Of a stretch of DNA of 64,000 bases, positions 8,844-16,687 are shown in pieces. A program made the position numbers and the translations under genes. The stretch comes from Rathayibacter sp. VKM Ac-2759. Lineage in GTDB: Bacteria > Actinomycetota > Actinomycetes > Actinomycetales > Microbacteriaceae. Under the pieces are notes generated by a model. The model saw only the letters and a program-made list of their open reading frames with translations. It was not told the origin of the DNA and did not search any database. How positions within the stretch are numbered: position 1 is the stretch's first letter; the number at the start of each line of letters is the position of its first letter. Location: positions 3,874,870 through 3,938,869 of the forward strand of contig NZ_CP047176.1 in NCBI RefSeq assembly GCF_009834225.1, in the 5' to 3' direction.

Positions 8844-9042
8844 GTGCGCCCGCCAGCCTGCCCGCCAGCCCTGCCTGCCAGCCTGCCCGCCTGCCCGCCA
8901 GCCCTGCCTGCCCGCCCGCCCGCCAGCCCTGCCTGCCAGCCCTGCCGCCTGCCCGCCCGCCCGCCAGCCCTGCCCGCCAGCCCTGCCTGCCAGCCCTGCC
9001 GCCTGCCCGCCCGCCCGCCAGCCCTGCCTGCCTGCCTGCCTG
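8844..9042. repeat. C-rich irregular tandem repeat
   Basis: About 200 bases consist of short variants such as GCCTGCC, CGCCC and GCCAGCCCTGCC, with a longer unit beginning CCTGCCGCCTGCCCG repeated roughly every 55 bases near 8941 and 8996. One strand is almost purely pyrimidine plus G. The array ends exactly where a REP-like element begins (CTGGTCGAG at 9043). The reading frames across it are low-complexity and not genes. The rest of the 8736-9215 gap holds only this array and the REP pair. Confidence 0.75.
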
Positions 9043-9165
9043 CTGGTCGAGTAGCCGCCGCAGGCGGCGTATCGAGACCCCCGTCCGTCAGCAGGGGGTT
9101 CTGCAGACCCGGCTTCCGACGCTGGTGGATCTCGATACGCCCGCTGCGCGGGCTACTCGATCAGC
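9043..9165. repeat. Inverted pair of REP-like palindromic elements
   Basis: Element B (9043-9079) starts CTGGTCGAGTAG, folds into a GC hairpin and ends GTATCGAGACC. Element A (9124-9165) is its reverse complement, starting GGTGGATCTCGATACG and ending TACTCGATCAGC. The same pair recurs near 38.3 kb, 54.7 kb and in the 57.4-58.2 kb array. The hairpin loop and stem bases vary in a compensating way (GCCGCC/GGCGGC here, GCCCC/GGGGC elsewhere), which argues for selection on the fold or for exchange of arms. Confidence 0.8.
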
Positions 9166-9215
9166 GGTAGCGGTGTCCGGACGGAGAACCGATTCCCTCC
9201 GCGAGGGGGCGGCCC

Positions 9216-10670
9216 TCAGAGCGCGATGACGACGCTCTTCGACTCGCAGAACGAGCGCAGCGCCTCCTCGCCGAGGTCCCGGCCGAGGCCCGACTCGCCC
9301 ACGCCGCCGAACGACAGCGCGGGATCGAACAGGTTGTACGTGTTGACCCAGACGGTGCCCGCGCGCAGGCGCCGTCCGAGCCGGTGCGCGCGCGACAGAT
9401 CGCGGGTCCACACTCCCGCGGCGAGGCCGTAGCTCTGGTCGTTGGCGATCCGCACCGCGTCGTCCTCGTCGTCGAACGGGATGATGCCGACGACCGGGCC
9501 GAAGATCTCCTCGCGCGCGATGGTCATCGAGTTCGTGACTCCGGTGAACAGGGTCGGCTCGACGTAGTAGCCGGGGCGATCGGGAACGCCGCCGCCGACC
9601 GCGACGACCGCGCCCTCCTCCTGGCCCTTCGCGATGTAGCCGAGCACCTGCTGCCGCTGCTCCTCCGACACGAGCGGGCCGACGGTCACTCCCCCGGCGA
9701 GTCCGTCGCCGAGCGCGACGCGGCGCACGGCCGCGGCGAGCCGCTCCGTCGTCTCCTCGAGGATCGAGCGCTGCACCAGCAGCCGGCTGCCCGCCGTGCA
9801 CATCTGGCCCGAGTGGCCGAAGGAGGCGCGCATCGCGGTGAGCACGGCGGCGTCGAGATCCGCGTCCTCGAACACGATGTTCGGGCTCTTGCCGCCGAGC
9901 TCGAGGGTCAGGCGCTTGAAGTCGGCCGAAGCGGCGGTCATCACCTTCCGGCCGACCTCGGTGCTGCCGGTGAACGAGACCTTGTCGACGTCGGGGTGCA
10001 CGGTCAGCGCCGCGCCGACGCGGCCGTCCCCGGTGAGCACGTTGACGACTCCGGAGGGGACCCCCGCCTCCTCGCACAGCGCCGCGAGCCGGAGCATCGT
10101 CAGCGGAGTCTGCTCGGCCGGCTTCACCACGACGGTGCAGCCCGCGGCGAGCGCCGGCGCGAGCTTGAACGCGGCCGTCATGATCGGGAAGTTCCACGGG
10201 AGGATGAGCGCCGCGACTCCGACCGGCTCGAGCGTCGTGTAGACGTGGTGCTGCCCGCCGTCGACCGGGACCACCGTTCCGGTGAGGCGCGAGGGCGCGC
10301 CGGCGTAGTAGCGGAACACGCGCGCCGAGGTCGCGGTGTCGGCGCGGGAGCGCTCGATCGGCTTGCCGTTGTCGCGGGTCTCGAGCACCGCCAGCTCCTC
10401 GAGGCGCTCCTCGATCAGGTCGGCGACGCGGTTCAGGATGCGGCTGCGGTCGTGCGGGTTCATCCCGCTCCAGCGTGCGTCCTCGTGCGCGCGGCGGGCG
10501 GAGGCGACGGCCGCGTCGATCTCGGCGGGTCCGGCCTGCGGGACCCGCGTGAGCAGCTCCTCCGTCGCGGGGTCGAGGATGTCGAGCAGCTCGGCGCCCT
10601 CGGGCGCGAGCCAGGCGCCGTCCACGAGGAACGGCTCGATCGGCTCGAGGGGGGCGAGCGTGTCTCTCAT
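9216..10670 (-). CDS. NAD(P)-dependent aldehyde dehydrogenase
   Basis: The 484-residue protein is a full-length ALDH. It shows the cofactor-site motif LILPWNFPIMTAAFKLAPALAAG, the FTGSTEVGRK turn, the general base Glu in LTLELGGKSPNIVF and the catalytic Cys in GHSGQMCTAGSRL. C-terminal EEIFGPVVGIIPFD and GESGLGRDLGEEALRSF are also typical. It oxidises an aldehyde to an acid; the substrate is unknown. It lies 40 bases downstream of the phosphotriesterase-like gene on the same strand and is probably co-transcribed from the promoter near 11.77 kb. Confidence 0.93.
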   Translation of the reverse strand: MRDTLAPLEPIEPFLVDGAWLAPEGAELLDILDPATEELLTRVPQAGPAEIDAAVASARRAHEDARWSGMNPHDRSRILNRVADLIEERLEELAVLETRDNGKPIERSRADTATSARVFRYYAGAPSRLTGTVVPVDGGQHHVYTTLEPVGVAALILPWNFPIMTAAFKLAPALAAGCTVVVKPAEQTPLTMLRLAALCEEAGVPSGVVNVLTGDGRVGAALTVHPDVDKVSFTGSTEVGRKVMTAASADFKRLTLELGGKSPNIVFEDADLDAAVLTAMRASFGHSGQMCTAGSRLLVQRSILEETTERLAAAVRRVALGDGLAGGVTVGPLVSEEQRQQVLGYIAKGQEEGAVVAVGGGVPDRPGYYVEPTLFTGVTNSMTIAREEIFGPVVGIIPFDDEDDAVRIANDQSYGLAAGVWTRDLSRAHRLGRRLRAGTVWVNTYNLFDPALSFGGVGESGLGRDLGEEALRSFCESKSVVIAL

Positions 10671-10710
10671 GCGGTCTGCGTCTCTCTCATCGGGGCGTGT
10701 CGCTGGCGTG

Positions 10711-11736
10711 TCAGGGGCGGTCGAGCAGGCGGGCCGGCTCGGCGACGCTGATGCGGTGCAGCACGTCGTCGGCGACTCCGAAGTGGCCGAGCGCCGGCAG
10801 CACGCGGGCGGTCAGGTGATCGAGGCCGTGGCCGCCGAAACGGCGCAGCTGGCCCTTGGTCCAGGTGCTGTGGCCGAGCACCCAGCGCAGGTCCGGGTCG
10901 GTGCCGAGCAGCTCGAGCAGCGCGTCGAGGCGCTGGGGGTCGCTCGCGTTCCGGATGCGGCCGACGTGCGCGCCCTCGTTGCCGAAGCACATCTCGAGCA
11001 CCGCGCCGGCCTGGCCGAGATCGCGGAGGTAGGGGAGGTCGAGGAACTCGTCCACGGTGCTGAACACGACGCGGGAAGCGTCGACTCCCTCGGCGAGCAC
11101 GTGCTCGAGCACCTCGAGCCCGTTGCGGGCGTCGGCGGCGAGGCGCACGGTGATCGCGGAGCCGGTCGCCGCGGCGGCGCGGGCGGCGGCGGTGAGGCTG
11201 AGGCGCTCCTCCTCGCCGTCCGGAGTCGCGAAGGCGCCGGTCGTGCCCATCAGGCCGAGGAGCCCGGCGCGGTAGCCGGCGCCGGGGATCGCGTCGGTGA
11301 GGGCGTTCTCGAAGAGGGTCGTGCGGCCGTCGAGGTCGAGGGCGAGGTACCACTCGGGCAGGAGGCGCGGGAGGTAGGCGCCGTAACCGGCGATGACGGT
11401 TACTCCGCTCGCGCGCGACAGCGCCGGGAGGCGCTCGTGGTCGGGGCCGAAGCCGAGCGAGCTGAGGTCGACGGCGGCACCCAGGCCCGAGGCGGCGCCG
11501 ATCCGCAGCTCCTCGGCGAGCAGCTCGGGGTCGTCGAGGCGGAGGTTGTCGGCGAGGGCGAGCTGGCTCCAGCGCAGGGCCGCGGCGAGCTCGGCGGTCA
11601 CGGGCGCGTCGGGGTCGAGTCGCCGCTCGACTCCGGGGCGCTGGAGCGCGCTCGCGTCGGTGAGCAGGTGCTCGTGCATCGACACGGCGCCGAGGCCCGC
11701 GGGCTCGACCGGGCCGAGGACCGTCTGGATCGCCAT
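10711..11736 (-). CDS. Phosphotriesterase-family homologue with degenerate metal site
   Basis: The 341-residue protein resembles phosphotriesterase-related amidohydrolases. It keeps the N-terminal HEHLL (His21, His23), the GLGAAVDLSSLGFGPD region and the TIM-barrel layout up to FGGHGLDHL. Aligned by eye with E. coli PHP, the other metal ligands are replaced. The bridging Glu/Lys position reads GTTG; the next His is Arg in ITVRLAA; the following His is Thr in VVFSTVDE; the final Asp is lost in VLGHSTW. It may therefore be a non-hydrolytic homologue or use a different site. It is first in an operon with the aldehyde dehydrogenase. Confidence 0.8.
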   Translation of the reverse strand: MAIQTVLGPVEPAGLGAVSMHEHLLTDASALQRPGVERRLDPDAPVTAELAAALRWSQLALADNLRLDDPELLAEELRIGAASGLGAAVDLSSLGFGPDHERLPALSRASGVTVIAGYGAYLPRLLPEWYLALDLDGRTTLFENALTDAIPGAGYRAGLLGLMGTTGAFATPDGEEERLSLTAAARAAAATGSAITVRLAADARNGLEVLEHVLAEGVDASRVVFSTVDEFLDLPYLRDLGQAGAVLEMCFGNEGAHVGRIRNASDPQRLDALLELLGTDPDLRWVLGHSTWTKGQLRRFGGHGLDHLTARVLPALGHFGVADDVLHRISVAEPARLLDRP

Positions 11737-11763
11737 CCGTCACCTCTCGCGCGACGCGGTGCC

Positions 11764-11796
11764 GCTGGATCCAATATACAGCGGTCTGGATCCAGC
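11764..11796. promoter_or_regulatory. Double TGGATCCA operator before the phosphotriesterase-like gene
   Basis: GCTGGATCCA (11764-11773) and TGGATCCAGC (11787-11796) form a perfect 10-base inverted repeat. Each arm contains the self-palindromic octamer TGGATCCA, so this could also be two adjacent dimer sites. It ends 28 bases upstream of the ATG at 11736, suitable for repression. A related element with TGGATCC/TGTATCCA cores lies at 1963-1997. Confidence 0.6.
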
Positions 11797-11863
11797 ACGC
11801 CTTGATCGCGGCTCTCGGCGCCCTCCCAGTCCGGGCATCGGCCCTCCTGAGTAAACTCGACGG

Positions 11864-12008
11864 CAGCAAGGGGAGTACTCCCGACTGCGGTGAGCCCGTC
11901 ATTACGGACGCGACAGAGCGTCCCGGGCCATCGGCTCCGCCACCACCTCCACGAGGTCGTCGGCCGGAGTGGAGGAGACCTTGGTCCCGTGTCGACCACC
12001 CCTTGGAG
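11864..12008 (+). ncRNA. Probable yybP-ykoY (Mn2+) riboswitch
   Basis: The leader of the TerC gene contains the hallmark GGGGAGTA (11870-11877), a GTCATTACGG segment like the conserved GTCAnnACG, and AGACCTTGG (11977-11985). CAAGG (11867-11871) can pair with CCTTG (11979-11983) as P1. The longer CAAGGGG (11867-11873) can pair instead with CCCCTTG (11999-12005), which overlaps the TTGGAG ribosome site (12003-12008). The sequence therefore suggests a switch in which aptamer formation frees the ribosome site. yybP-ykoY elements sense Mn2+ and often precede TerC-family genes. The fold is inferred by eye. Confidence 0.75.
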
Positions 12009-12014
12009 TACCCC

Positions 12015-13064
12015 GTGCAGGTCACCCCCGCCGTCTGGCTCATCACGATCGCCGTGACGATCGCCTTCTTCGTCTACGAGTTCTTCGCCCACGTGCGGAA
12101 GCCGCACGAGCCGACCATCGGCGAGTCCGCCCGCTGGTCGGCCTTCTACATCGGCCTCGCGCTGCTCTTCGGCGTCGGGATCGGCTTCGTCTCCGACTGG
12201 CGCTACGGCGGCGAGTACTTCGCCGGCTACCTCACCGAGAAGGCGCTGTCGCTCGACAACCTCTTCCTCTTCCTCATCATCATGACCGGCTTCGCGGTGC
12301 CGAAGATCTACCAGCAGAAGGTGCTGATGATCGGCATCGTCATCGCACTGATCATGCGCGGAGGCTTCATCGCCGTGGGCGCCGCGCTGATCGAGAACTT
12401 CTCGTGGGTCTTCTACCTCTTCGGCGCCCTGCTCTTCGTCCTCGCCTACCAGCAGATCAAGGGCGACCACGGCGACCCCTCGAACAACGCGTTCATGCGC
12501 TTCGTGCGCCGCATCCTCCCCGTCACCGACGAGTACCACGGCGACCGGCTCACCGTGAAGAAGGACGGCCGCCGCTTCGTCACCCCGATGCTGCTGACGA
12601 TCGTCGCGATCGGCTTCATCGACCTCGTCTTCGCCCTCGACTCGATCCCCGCGATCTACGGTCTGACCAACGAGGCCTACATCGTCTTCACCGCCAACGC
12701 GTTCGCCCTGATGGGCCTGCGTCAGCTGTTCTTCCTCATCGGCGGTCTCCTCGAGCGCCTCGTCTACCTCAGCCAGGGCCTGGCCGTGATCCTCGGCTTC
12801 ATCGCCGTCAAGCTCGTGTTCCACGCCCTGCACGTCAACGAGGTGCCCTTCATCAACGGCGGCCGGCCGCTCCTGTGGGTGCCCGAGATCCCGATCTGGT
12901 TCTCGCTGACCTTCATCGGCACGACCATCGCGGTCGCGACCATCGCGAGCCTGGTGAAGACCCGCGGCGACCGCTCGAAGTCCGACCGCGCGACGGTCGA
13001 GGGCGCGCCGATCGAGACGGCGGCCGACGCCGACTCGCGCGTCGAGCGCACGACCGACGCCTAG
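12015..13064 (+). CDS. TerC-family integral membrane protein
   Basis: The 349-residue protein has seven or more membrane segments and the TerC signature YLTEKALSLDNLFLFLIIM, with acidic residues inside the membrane, plus IDLVFALDSIPAIYGLT in the second half. TerC/Alx proteins export metal ions, notably Mn2+, or take part in tellurite resistance. The upstream Mn2+-riboswitch-like leader strongly favours manganese efflux. GTG at 12015 is chosen because TTGGAG precedes it by 6 bases and the first membrane segment starts at once. The frame is open further upstream only through the riboswitch. The tail after residue 320 is acidic and probably cytoplasmic. Confidence 0.88.
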   Translation: MQVTPAVWLITIAVTIAFFVYEFFAHVRKPHEPTIGESARWSAFYIGLALLFGVGIGFVSDWRYGGEYFAGYLTEKALSLDNLFLFLIIMTGFAVPKIYQQKVLMIGIVIALIMRGGFIAVGAALIENFSWVFYLFGALLFVLAYQQIKGDHGDPSNNAFMRFVRRILPVTDEYHGDRLTVKKDGRRFVTPMLLTIVAIGFIDLVFALDSIPAIYGLTNEAYIVFTANAFALMGLRQLFFLIGGLLERLVYLSQGLAVILGFIAVKLVFHALHVNEVPFINGGRPLLWVPEIPIWFSLTFIGTTIAVATIASLVKTRGDRSKSDRATVEGAPIETAADADSRVERTTDA

Positions 13065-13069
13065 CCCCG

Positions 13070-13429
13070 TCACTCGGCGAGGAGCAGGGTGTAGACCTTC
13101 GCGATCCGTCCGTCGCGGATGAAGCACGCGTCGAGTCCGCGCACGACGGGCGGCTGCCCCTCCGGCCCGAAGCTCCAGGCGAGGTATCCCATGTCGTGAT
13201 TGACGTAGACCCGGCCGGCCGGCGAGAAGACGAAGCCGGGAGCGTCCTCGAGGAGCTTCCCCGCCTTCGCATCGAGGGCGTCGTAGCCGTCGACGATCTC
13301 GTCGGGATCGAGGAACGAGACGTCCTCGGTGTAGGTGCGCTCGATGGCCTCCCGGCGCCGCACGGGATCGCGTTCGCCGAACACCTCGAGGAGGTTCGCG
13401 GTCATCAGGGTCTCGATCTGATCGGTCAT
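13070..13429 (-). CDS. NTF2/SnoaL-like protein
   Basis: The 119-residue protein has the cone-shaped alpha+beta NTF2-like fold. A helix-rich start (QIETLMTANLLEVFGERDPVRRREAIERTY) is followed by TEDVSFLDPDEIVDGYDAL and beta strands ending GLDACFIRDGRIAKVYTLL. SnoaL-like proteins include ketosteroid isomerases, cyclases and uncharacterised enzymes. No catalytic residue set is diagnostic here. It is the last gene of an ArsR-headed group and lies 34 bases after a second NTF2-like gene. Confidence 0.75.
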   Translation of the reverse strand: MTDQIETLMTANLLEVFGERDPVRRREAIERTYTEDVSFLDPDEIVDGYDALDAKAGKLLEDAPGFVFSPAGRVYVNHDMGYLAWSFGPEGQPPVVRGLDACFIRDGRIAKVYTLLLAE

Positions 13430-13463
13430 CGTCGTCGTCCGTTCGGTGTCGTCGGTGGTGGGG

Positions 13464-13955
13464 TCAGGGCCGCGAGGCGCGTCGGTCGACCCAGTCGAAG
13501 ACGAGCCTGCGCTCCTCGATGAACCAGGCGCCGTCGATCGCGATGAAGCGGTCGAGGTAGCGGAGGGACATGGTCAGGAGGATGCGCTCGCCGTCGTCGT
13601 GGAGGAGGTGCGAAGCCAGGCAGTAGGTCTCGCCGACCGCGCTGCGCCGGCCGGTCGCGACGACCGTCGACTGCCCGTTCAGATAGGTCGTCACGTCGTA
13701 CTGGGCGATCAGCTGCGCGAAGGTCGCCGTCAGCTCCTCGCGCCCCGTGATGGTCCGAAGGGGCTCGTTCGCACTCGGGTCGCCCTCGTACAGGACGACC
13801 CGGCCGTCGGGCGCGAAGACCGCCGCCTGCCCCTCGGGCTCCCGGCGGTCGGCGCAGTGCGCGTACCGGTCGACCACGTCGCGGATCGCCTGCCGCTCGA
13901 GGGCCCACTCCTCCCGGCTGAAGAAGCTCTCCTGGCTCGCCTGCGTCTCGGTCAC
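13464..13955 (-). CDS. NTF2/SnoaL-like protein, aromatic-dioxygenase-beta type
   Basis: The roughly 163-residue protein has an NTF2-like fold with ERQAIRDVVDRYAHCADRRE at the start, a layout shared by SnoaL_4 proteins and small subunits of ring-hydroxylating dioxygenases. No partner large subunit is nearby, so dioxygenase function is unlikely. I prefer the GTG at 13955, which has GGGAG 9 bases upstream, over the ATG at 13997, which has none. It lies between the ArsR regulator and the other NTF2-like gene on the same strand and is probably co-transcribed with both. Confidence 0.72.
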   Translation of the reverse strand: MTETQASQESFFSREEWALERQAIRDVVDRYAHCADRREPEGQAAVFAPDGRVVLYEGDPSANEPLRTITGREELTATFAQLIAQYDVTTYLNGQSTVVATGRRSAVGETYCLASHLLHDDGERILLTMSLRYLDRFIAIDGAWFIEERRLVFDWVDRRASRP

Positions 13956-14057
13956 CCGAGAAATCTCCCGCGTGCACCCGATGTCGACAACCGTCATGTG
14001 ACGTACCGCGTGCGGTTCTGCGTGTCGAGGACGGAGTGACGGTACTCGCGGACGAGC

Positions 14058-14414
14058 TCAGTCGGCAGACGTCCGGCGACGCTCGTGCCCGGTGGCGGCG
14101 CGGAGGACGGAGGCGAGGAGGCCGGGGAAGCGCTGATCCAGGTCGTCGATGCGCAGCCGGACCGCATGGTCGCGTCCCCGCACCCGCGTGGCGGTCAGAC
14201 CCGCCTCCCGCAGCGTCTTGAAGTGGAACGACAGAGTCGACTTGTGGAGGGACAGCCCGTACTCCTCCGTCGTGCACGGGTGGTACTCGCCGTCGGCGAG
14301 ACGCGTGACGACCGTCAGCCTCACGGGATCCGCGAGGGCCTTCAGCAGGGCGACGACGTCGATGGACTCGACCGGAGGCACGGGGAACGGATCGGCTCGC
14401 ACATCGTTTGACAC
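14058..14414 (-). CDS. ArsR-family transcriptional regulator
   Basis: The 118-residue protein is a winged-helix regulator. VVALLKALADPVRLTVVTRLADGE is the classic ArsR first helix pair, and LSLHKSTLSFHFKTLREAGL is the recognition helix region. No CxC metal motif is present; one Cys occurs in HPCTTEEY, so it may sense something other than metals. It is divergent from an SDR gene. Two identical operator-like palindromes lie in the gap, one overlapping its own start, which suggests autorepression and control of both directions. Confidence 0.9.
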   Translation of the reverse strand: MSNDVRADPFPVPPVESIDVVALLKALADPVRLTVVTRLADGEYHPCTTEEYGLSLHKSTLSFHFKTLREAGLTATRVRGRDHAVRLRIDDLDQRFPGLLASVLRAATGHERRRTSAD

Positions 14415-14461
14415 ATCTCAAACAATAGTCCATGATCGAAACAGTTTGATCATCATCAAAC
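14406..14461. promoter_or_regulatory. Two identical-architecture ArsR operator palindromes
   Basis: GTTTGA-N6-TCAAAC occurs at 14406-14423 and again at 14444-14461, with centres 38 bases apart. The second has the extra symmetry GTTTGAT-CATC-ATCAAAC. They occupy the gap between the divergent arsR-like gene (start 14414) and the SDR gene (start 14501). The AT-rich spacer between them is the likely promoter. The spacing of nearly four helical turns suits cooperative binding (inference). Confidence 0.75.
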
Positions 14462-14500
14462 ATACTCCGCGAGAGGGAACCCCTCAGGAAGCTGACGACC

Positions 14501-15529
14501 ATGCCCACCAGCACAGACCCCCGCGTCCCCGACGACCGCGCCGCCCTCCGGAGCTCGGCGAATCCGACAGGACGGATCGCGACGAGCGCCCCGATCCGGA
14601 CCGAGTTCGACGCGAAGGCGACGGCCGACGAGGTGCTCGCCGGCGTCGACCTCTCCGGCCGGGCCTACGTCGTCACAGGAGGAGCATCGGGCATCGGCCT
14701 CGAGACCTCCCTCGCGCTGGCCCGACGGGGCGCTCGAGTCGTCGCCGGAGTGCGCGACCCCGGAGCGGCCTCCGCGTCGCTGCCGGACACGGCCAGCGGC
14801 ACCGGCCTCGAGTTGCGGCAGCTCGACCTCACCGATGCCGCCAGCATCACCCGCTTCACCGCGGGATGGGAAGGACGACTCGACGGCCTGGTCGCGAACG
14901 CCGGGGTGATGGCGATCCCGGACAGGCGCCTCGACGGTCACGGCTGGGAGCTCCAGCTGGCGACGAACTACCTCGGCCACTTCGCACTCGCGCGCGGCCT
15001 GCACCGCGCACTCGCCGACACCGGTGAGAGCCGGGTCGTCGTTCTGAGCTCGACCGCTCACCTGCGCGCAGAGGTCGATCTCGACGACCTGCACTACGAC
15101 CGCCGACCGTACGACAGATGGAACGCCTACTCCCAGTCCAAGACCGCGGACGTGCTCCTCGCGACAGGCATCGCTCAGCGCTGGAACGCCGAGGGCATCA
15201 CCGCCAACGCTCTGATGCCCGGCTGGATCACCACGAACCTGCAGCGGCACCTCGACGACGCCACCCTGCGGGCGATGGGAGCGATGGACGAGCAGGGCCG
15301 CCGCATCGAGCAGGACTTCTTCAAGACGCCGGCCCAGGGGGCGGCCACCTCCGTCCTGCTCGCGGCGTCGCCCGTTCTCGCGGGCGTCACCGGCCGGTAC
15401 TTCGAGGACAACCAGGAGGCGGAGGTCGTGGACAGCGGCGAGGGCCGCAGCACCGGAGTCGCCCGCTACGCGATCGACCCCGGCACTGCCGAACGCCTCT
15501 GGGAGACGGCGGTCCGGGCCCTGGGCTAG
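14501..15529 (+). CDS. Short-chain dehydrogenase/reductase
   Basis: The 342-residue SDR has the cofactor motif TGGASGIG in YVVTGGASGIGLETSLALARRG, the NAG motif in LVANAGVMAIP, the catalytic Ser region VVLSSTAHL and YxxxK as YSQSKTAD. It resembles the WW-domain oxidoreductase/retinol-dehydrogenase-like subgroup, with a longer N-terminus (about 50 residues before the Rossmann fold). The substrate is unknown. It is controlled from the shared ArsR intergenic region, so the regulated unit comprises this enzyme and two NTF2-like proteins. It ends in a strong hairpin. Confidence 0.9.
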   Translation: MPTSTDPRVPDDRAALRSSANPTGRIATSAPIRTEFDAKATADEVLAGVDLSGRAYVVTGGASGIGLETSLALARRGARVVAGVRDPGAASASLPDTASGTGLELRQLDLTDAASITRFTAGWEGRLDGLVANAGVMAIPDRRLDGHGWELQLATNYLGHFALARGLHRALADTGESRVVVLSSTAHLRAEVDLDDLHYDRRPYDRWNAYSQSKTADVLLATGIAQRWNAEGITANALMPGWITTNLQRHLDDATLRAMGAMDEQGRRIEQDFFKTPAQGAATSVLLAASPVLAGVTGRYFEDNQEAEVVDSGEGRSTGVARYAIDPGTAERLWETAVRALG

Positions 15530-15530
15530 C

Positions 15531-15560
15531 GCGGCGGAGTCGTCACCGCGACTCCGCCGC
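15531..15560. terminator. Bidirectional hairpin terminator
   Basis: GCGGCGGAGTCG (15531-15542) and CGACTCCGCCGC (15549-15560) form a perfect 12-base stem with a 6-base loop. It lies between the convergent SDR and hydrolase genes, one base after the SDR stop. There is no long T run on either side, as is common in high-GC actinobacteria. Confidence 0.7.
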
Positions 15561-15579
15561 ACGGCGCGCTCCCTGTCCT

Positions 15580-16542
15580 TCAGCGGAAGGCGTCGCTCAG
15601 CGACGCCGTCGCCAGCCAGATCGCGTGCTTCGCGGCCTCGGTGCCGTGCAGCGAGTTGACCATGACGAAGTCGTGGGTGATCCCGCCGAATCGCGCATTG
15701 GTCGCTCTGACCCCGGCCTCGCGCAGACGGGCGGCGAACTACTGCTCCCCCTCGTCGCGGAGGACGTCCGCCTCGGCCGTGATGATCAGGGTGTCGGGCA
15801 GCCCCGAGAGCTCCTCCAGACCCGCCCGCAGCGGGGAGGCCGTGATCTCGGCGCGCTGCGCCTCGTCGGTGGTGTACTGATCCCAGAACCACTTCATCCC
15901 CTCGCGGGAGAGGAAGTAGCCGACCTCGAACTCGTCGTACGACCCGGTGTCGAACGCGGCGTTCGTCACCGGGTAGAACAGCACCAGCTTGGCGAACGCC
16001 ACGTCTCCACGGGACTTCGCGAGCAGTGCCAGCGCGATCGCCATGTTGCCACCGACGGAGTCGCCCGAGACGGCCAGGCGGCCGCCGTCGAGGCCCCTGC
16101 TCGCACCCTCGGCGACGATCCACTGCGCGGCCGCGTACGACTGCTCGATCGCGACCGGGTATCCCGCCTCGGGCGCCCGGTCGTACTCGGGGAAGACGAC
16201 CGCCGCGCGCGACCCGATCGCGAGGTCCCGCACGAGGCGGTCGTGCGTGTGGGCGTCGCCGAACACCCAGCCCGCGCCGTGGAGGTAGAGGACGACGGGC
16301 AGATCGCCCGTCGCGTCGATCGGCTTCACGATGCGCAGCTTCACCGAGCCGGTGGGCCCGCCGGCGATCTCGAGCCACTCGTCCTGCACCTCGGGCTTGT
16401 CGATCGGCGAGTCCTGCACGGAGTCGACGGCCTTGCGCCCCTCCTCCGGAGGCAGTTCGTACAGGAAGGGCGGCGCCGATGTCGCCTCGGCGAACTCCTG
16501 CGCCGCGGGCTCGAGAGCGATGTTCTTCGGATTTCCGGCCAT
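15580..16542 (-). pseudogene. Alpha/beta hydrolase (HSL/lipase-like) interrupted by an in-frame stop
   Basis: From ATG at 16542, behind AGGAGG, the frame encodes an alpha/beta hydrolase. The oxyanion motif reads LYLHGAGWVFGD, the nucleophile elbow GDSVGGN, and the acid segment TAEADVLRDEGEQ. At 15741-15739 a TAG stop ends it after 267 residues. The same frame then continues for 52 sensible codons (FAARLREAGVRAT..., then GGITHDFVM with the expected catalytic His) to a TGA at 15580. Homologues usually have Tyr-Ala-Ala-Arg-Leu here, so TAG replaces a Tyr codon. The truncated product lacks the catalytic His. Recent nonsense mutation, sequencing error or readthrough are all possible. Confidence 0.8.
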
Positions 16543-16675
16543 GACTGCCTCCTGGAAGATGTGGTGCGGCGACTCCGCGGACCCCACGGTGCTCGGCCGC
16601 GTCGCTCGGGTCATCCGTGCTCTGACGTATCCCGCGACCAGCACCTCTGCGGTTGAGTGCCGGCACGTCGCCGCC

Positions 16676-16681
16676 TACTCT
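16676..16681 (+). promoter_or_regulatory. -10 element of the LuxR-type gene (leaderless type)
   Basis: TACTCT lies 6 bases before the ATG at 16688. The start codon itself is at the centre of a 12-base palindrome GTGACATGTCAC (16683-16694), which could be an operator for autoregulation or could occlude ribosomes. Confidence 0.45.
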
Positions 16682-16687
16682 GGTGAC

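Noticed and set aside
8774-9229. Short plus-strand frames through the C-rich repeat
   Set aside because: They encode only Pro/Ala/Cys repeats from the tandem DNA, without a ribosome site or similarity to any domain.
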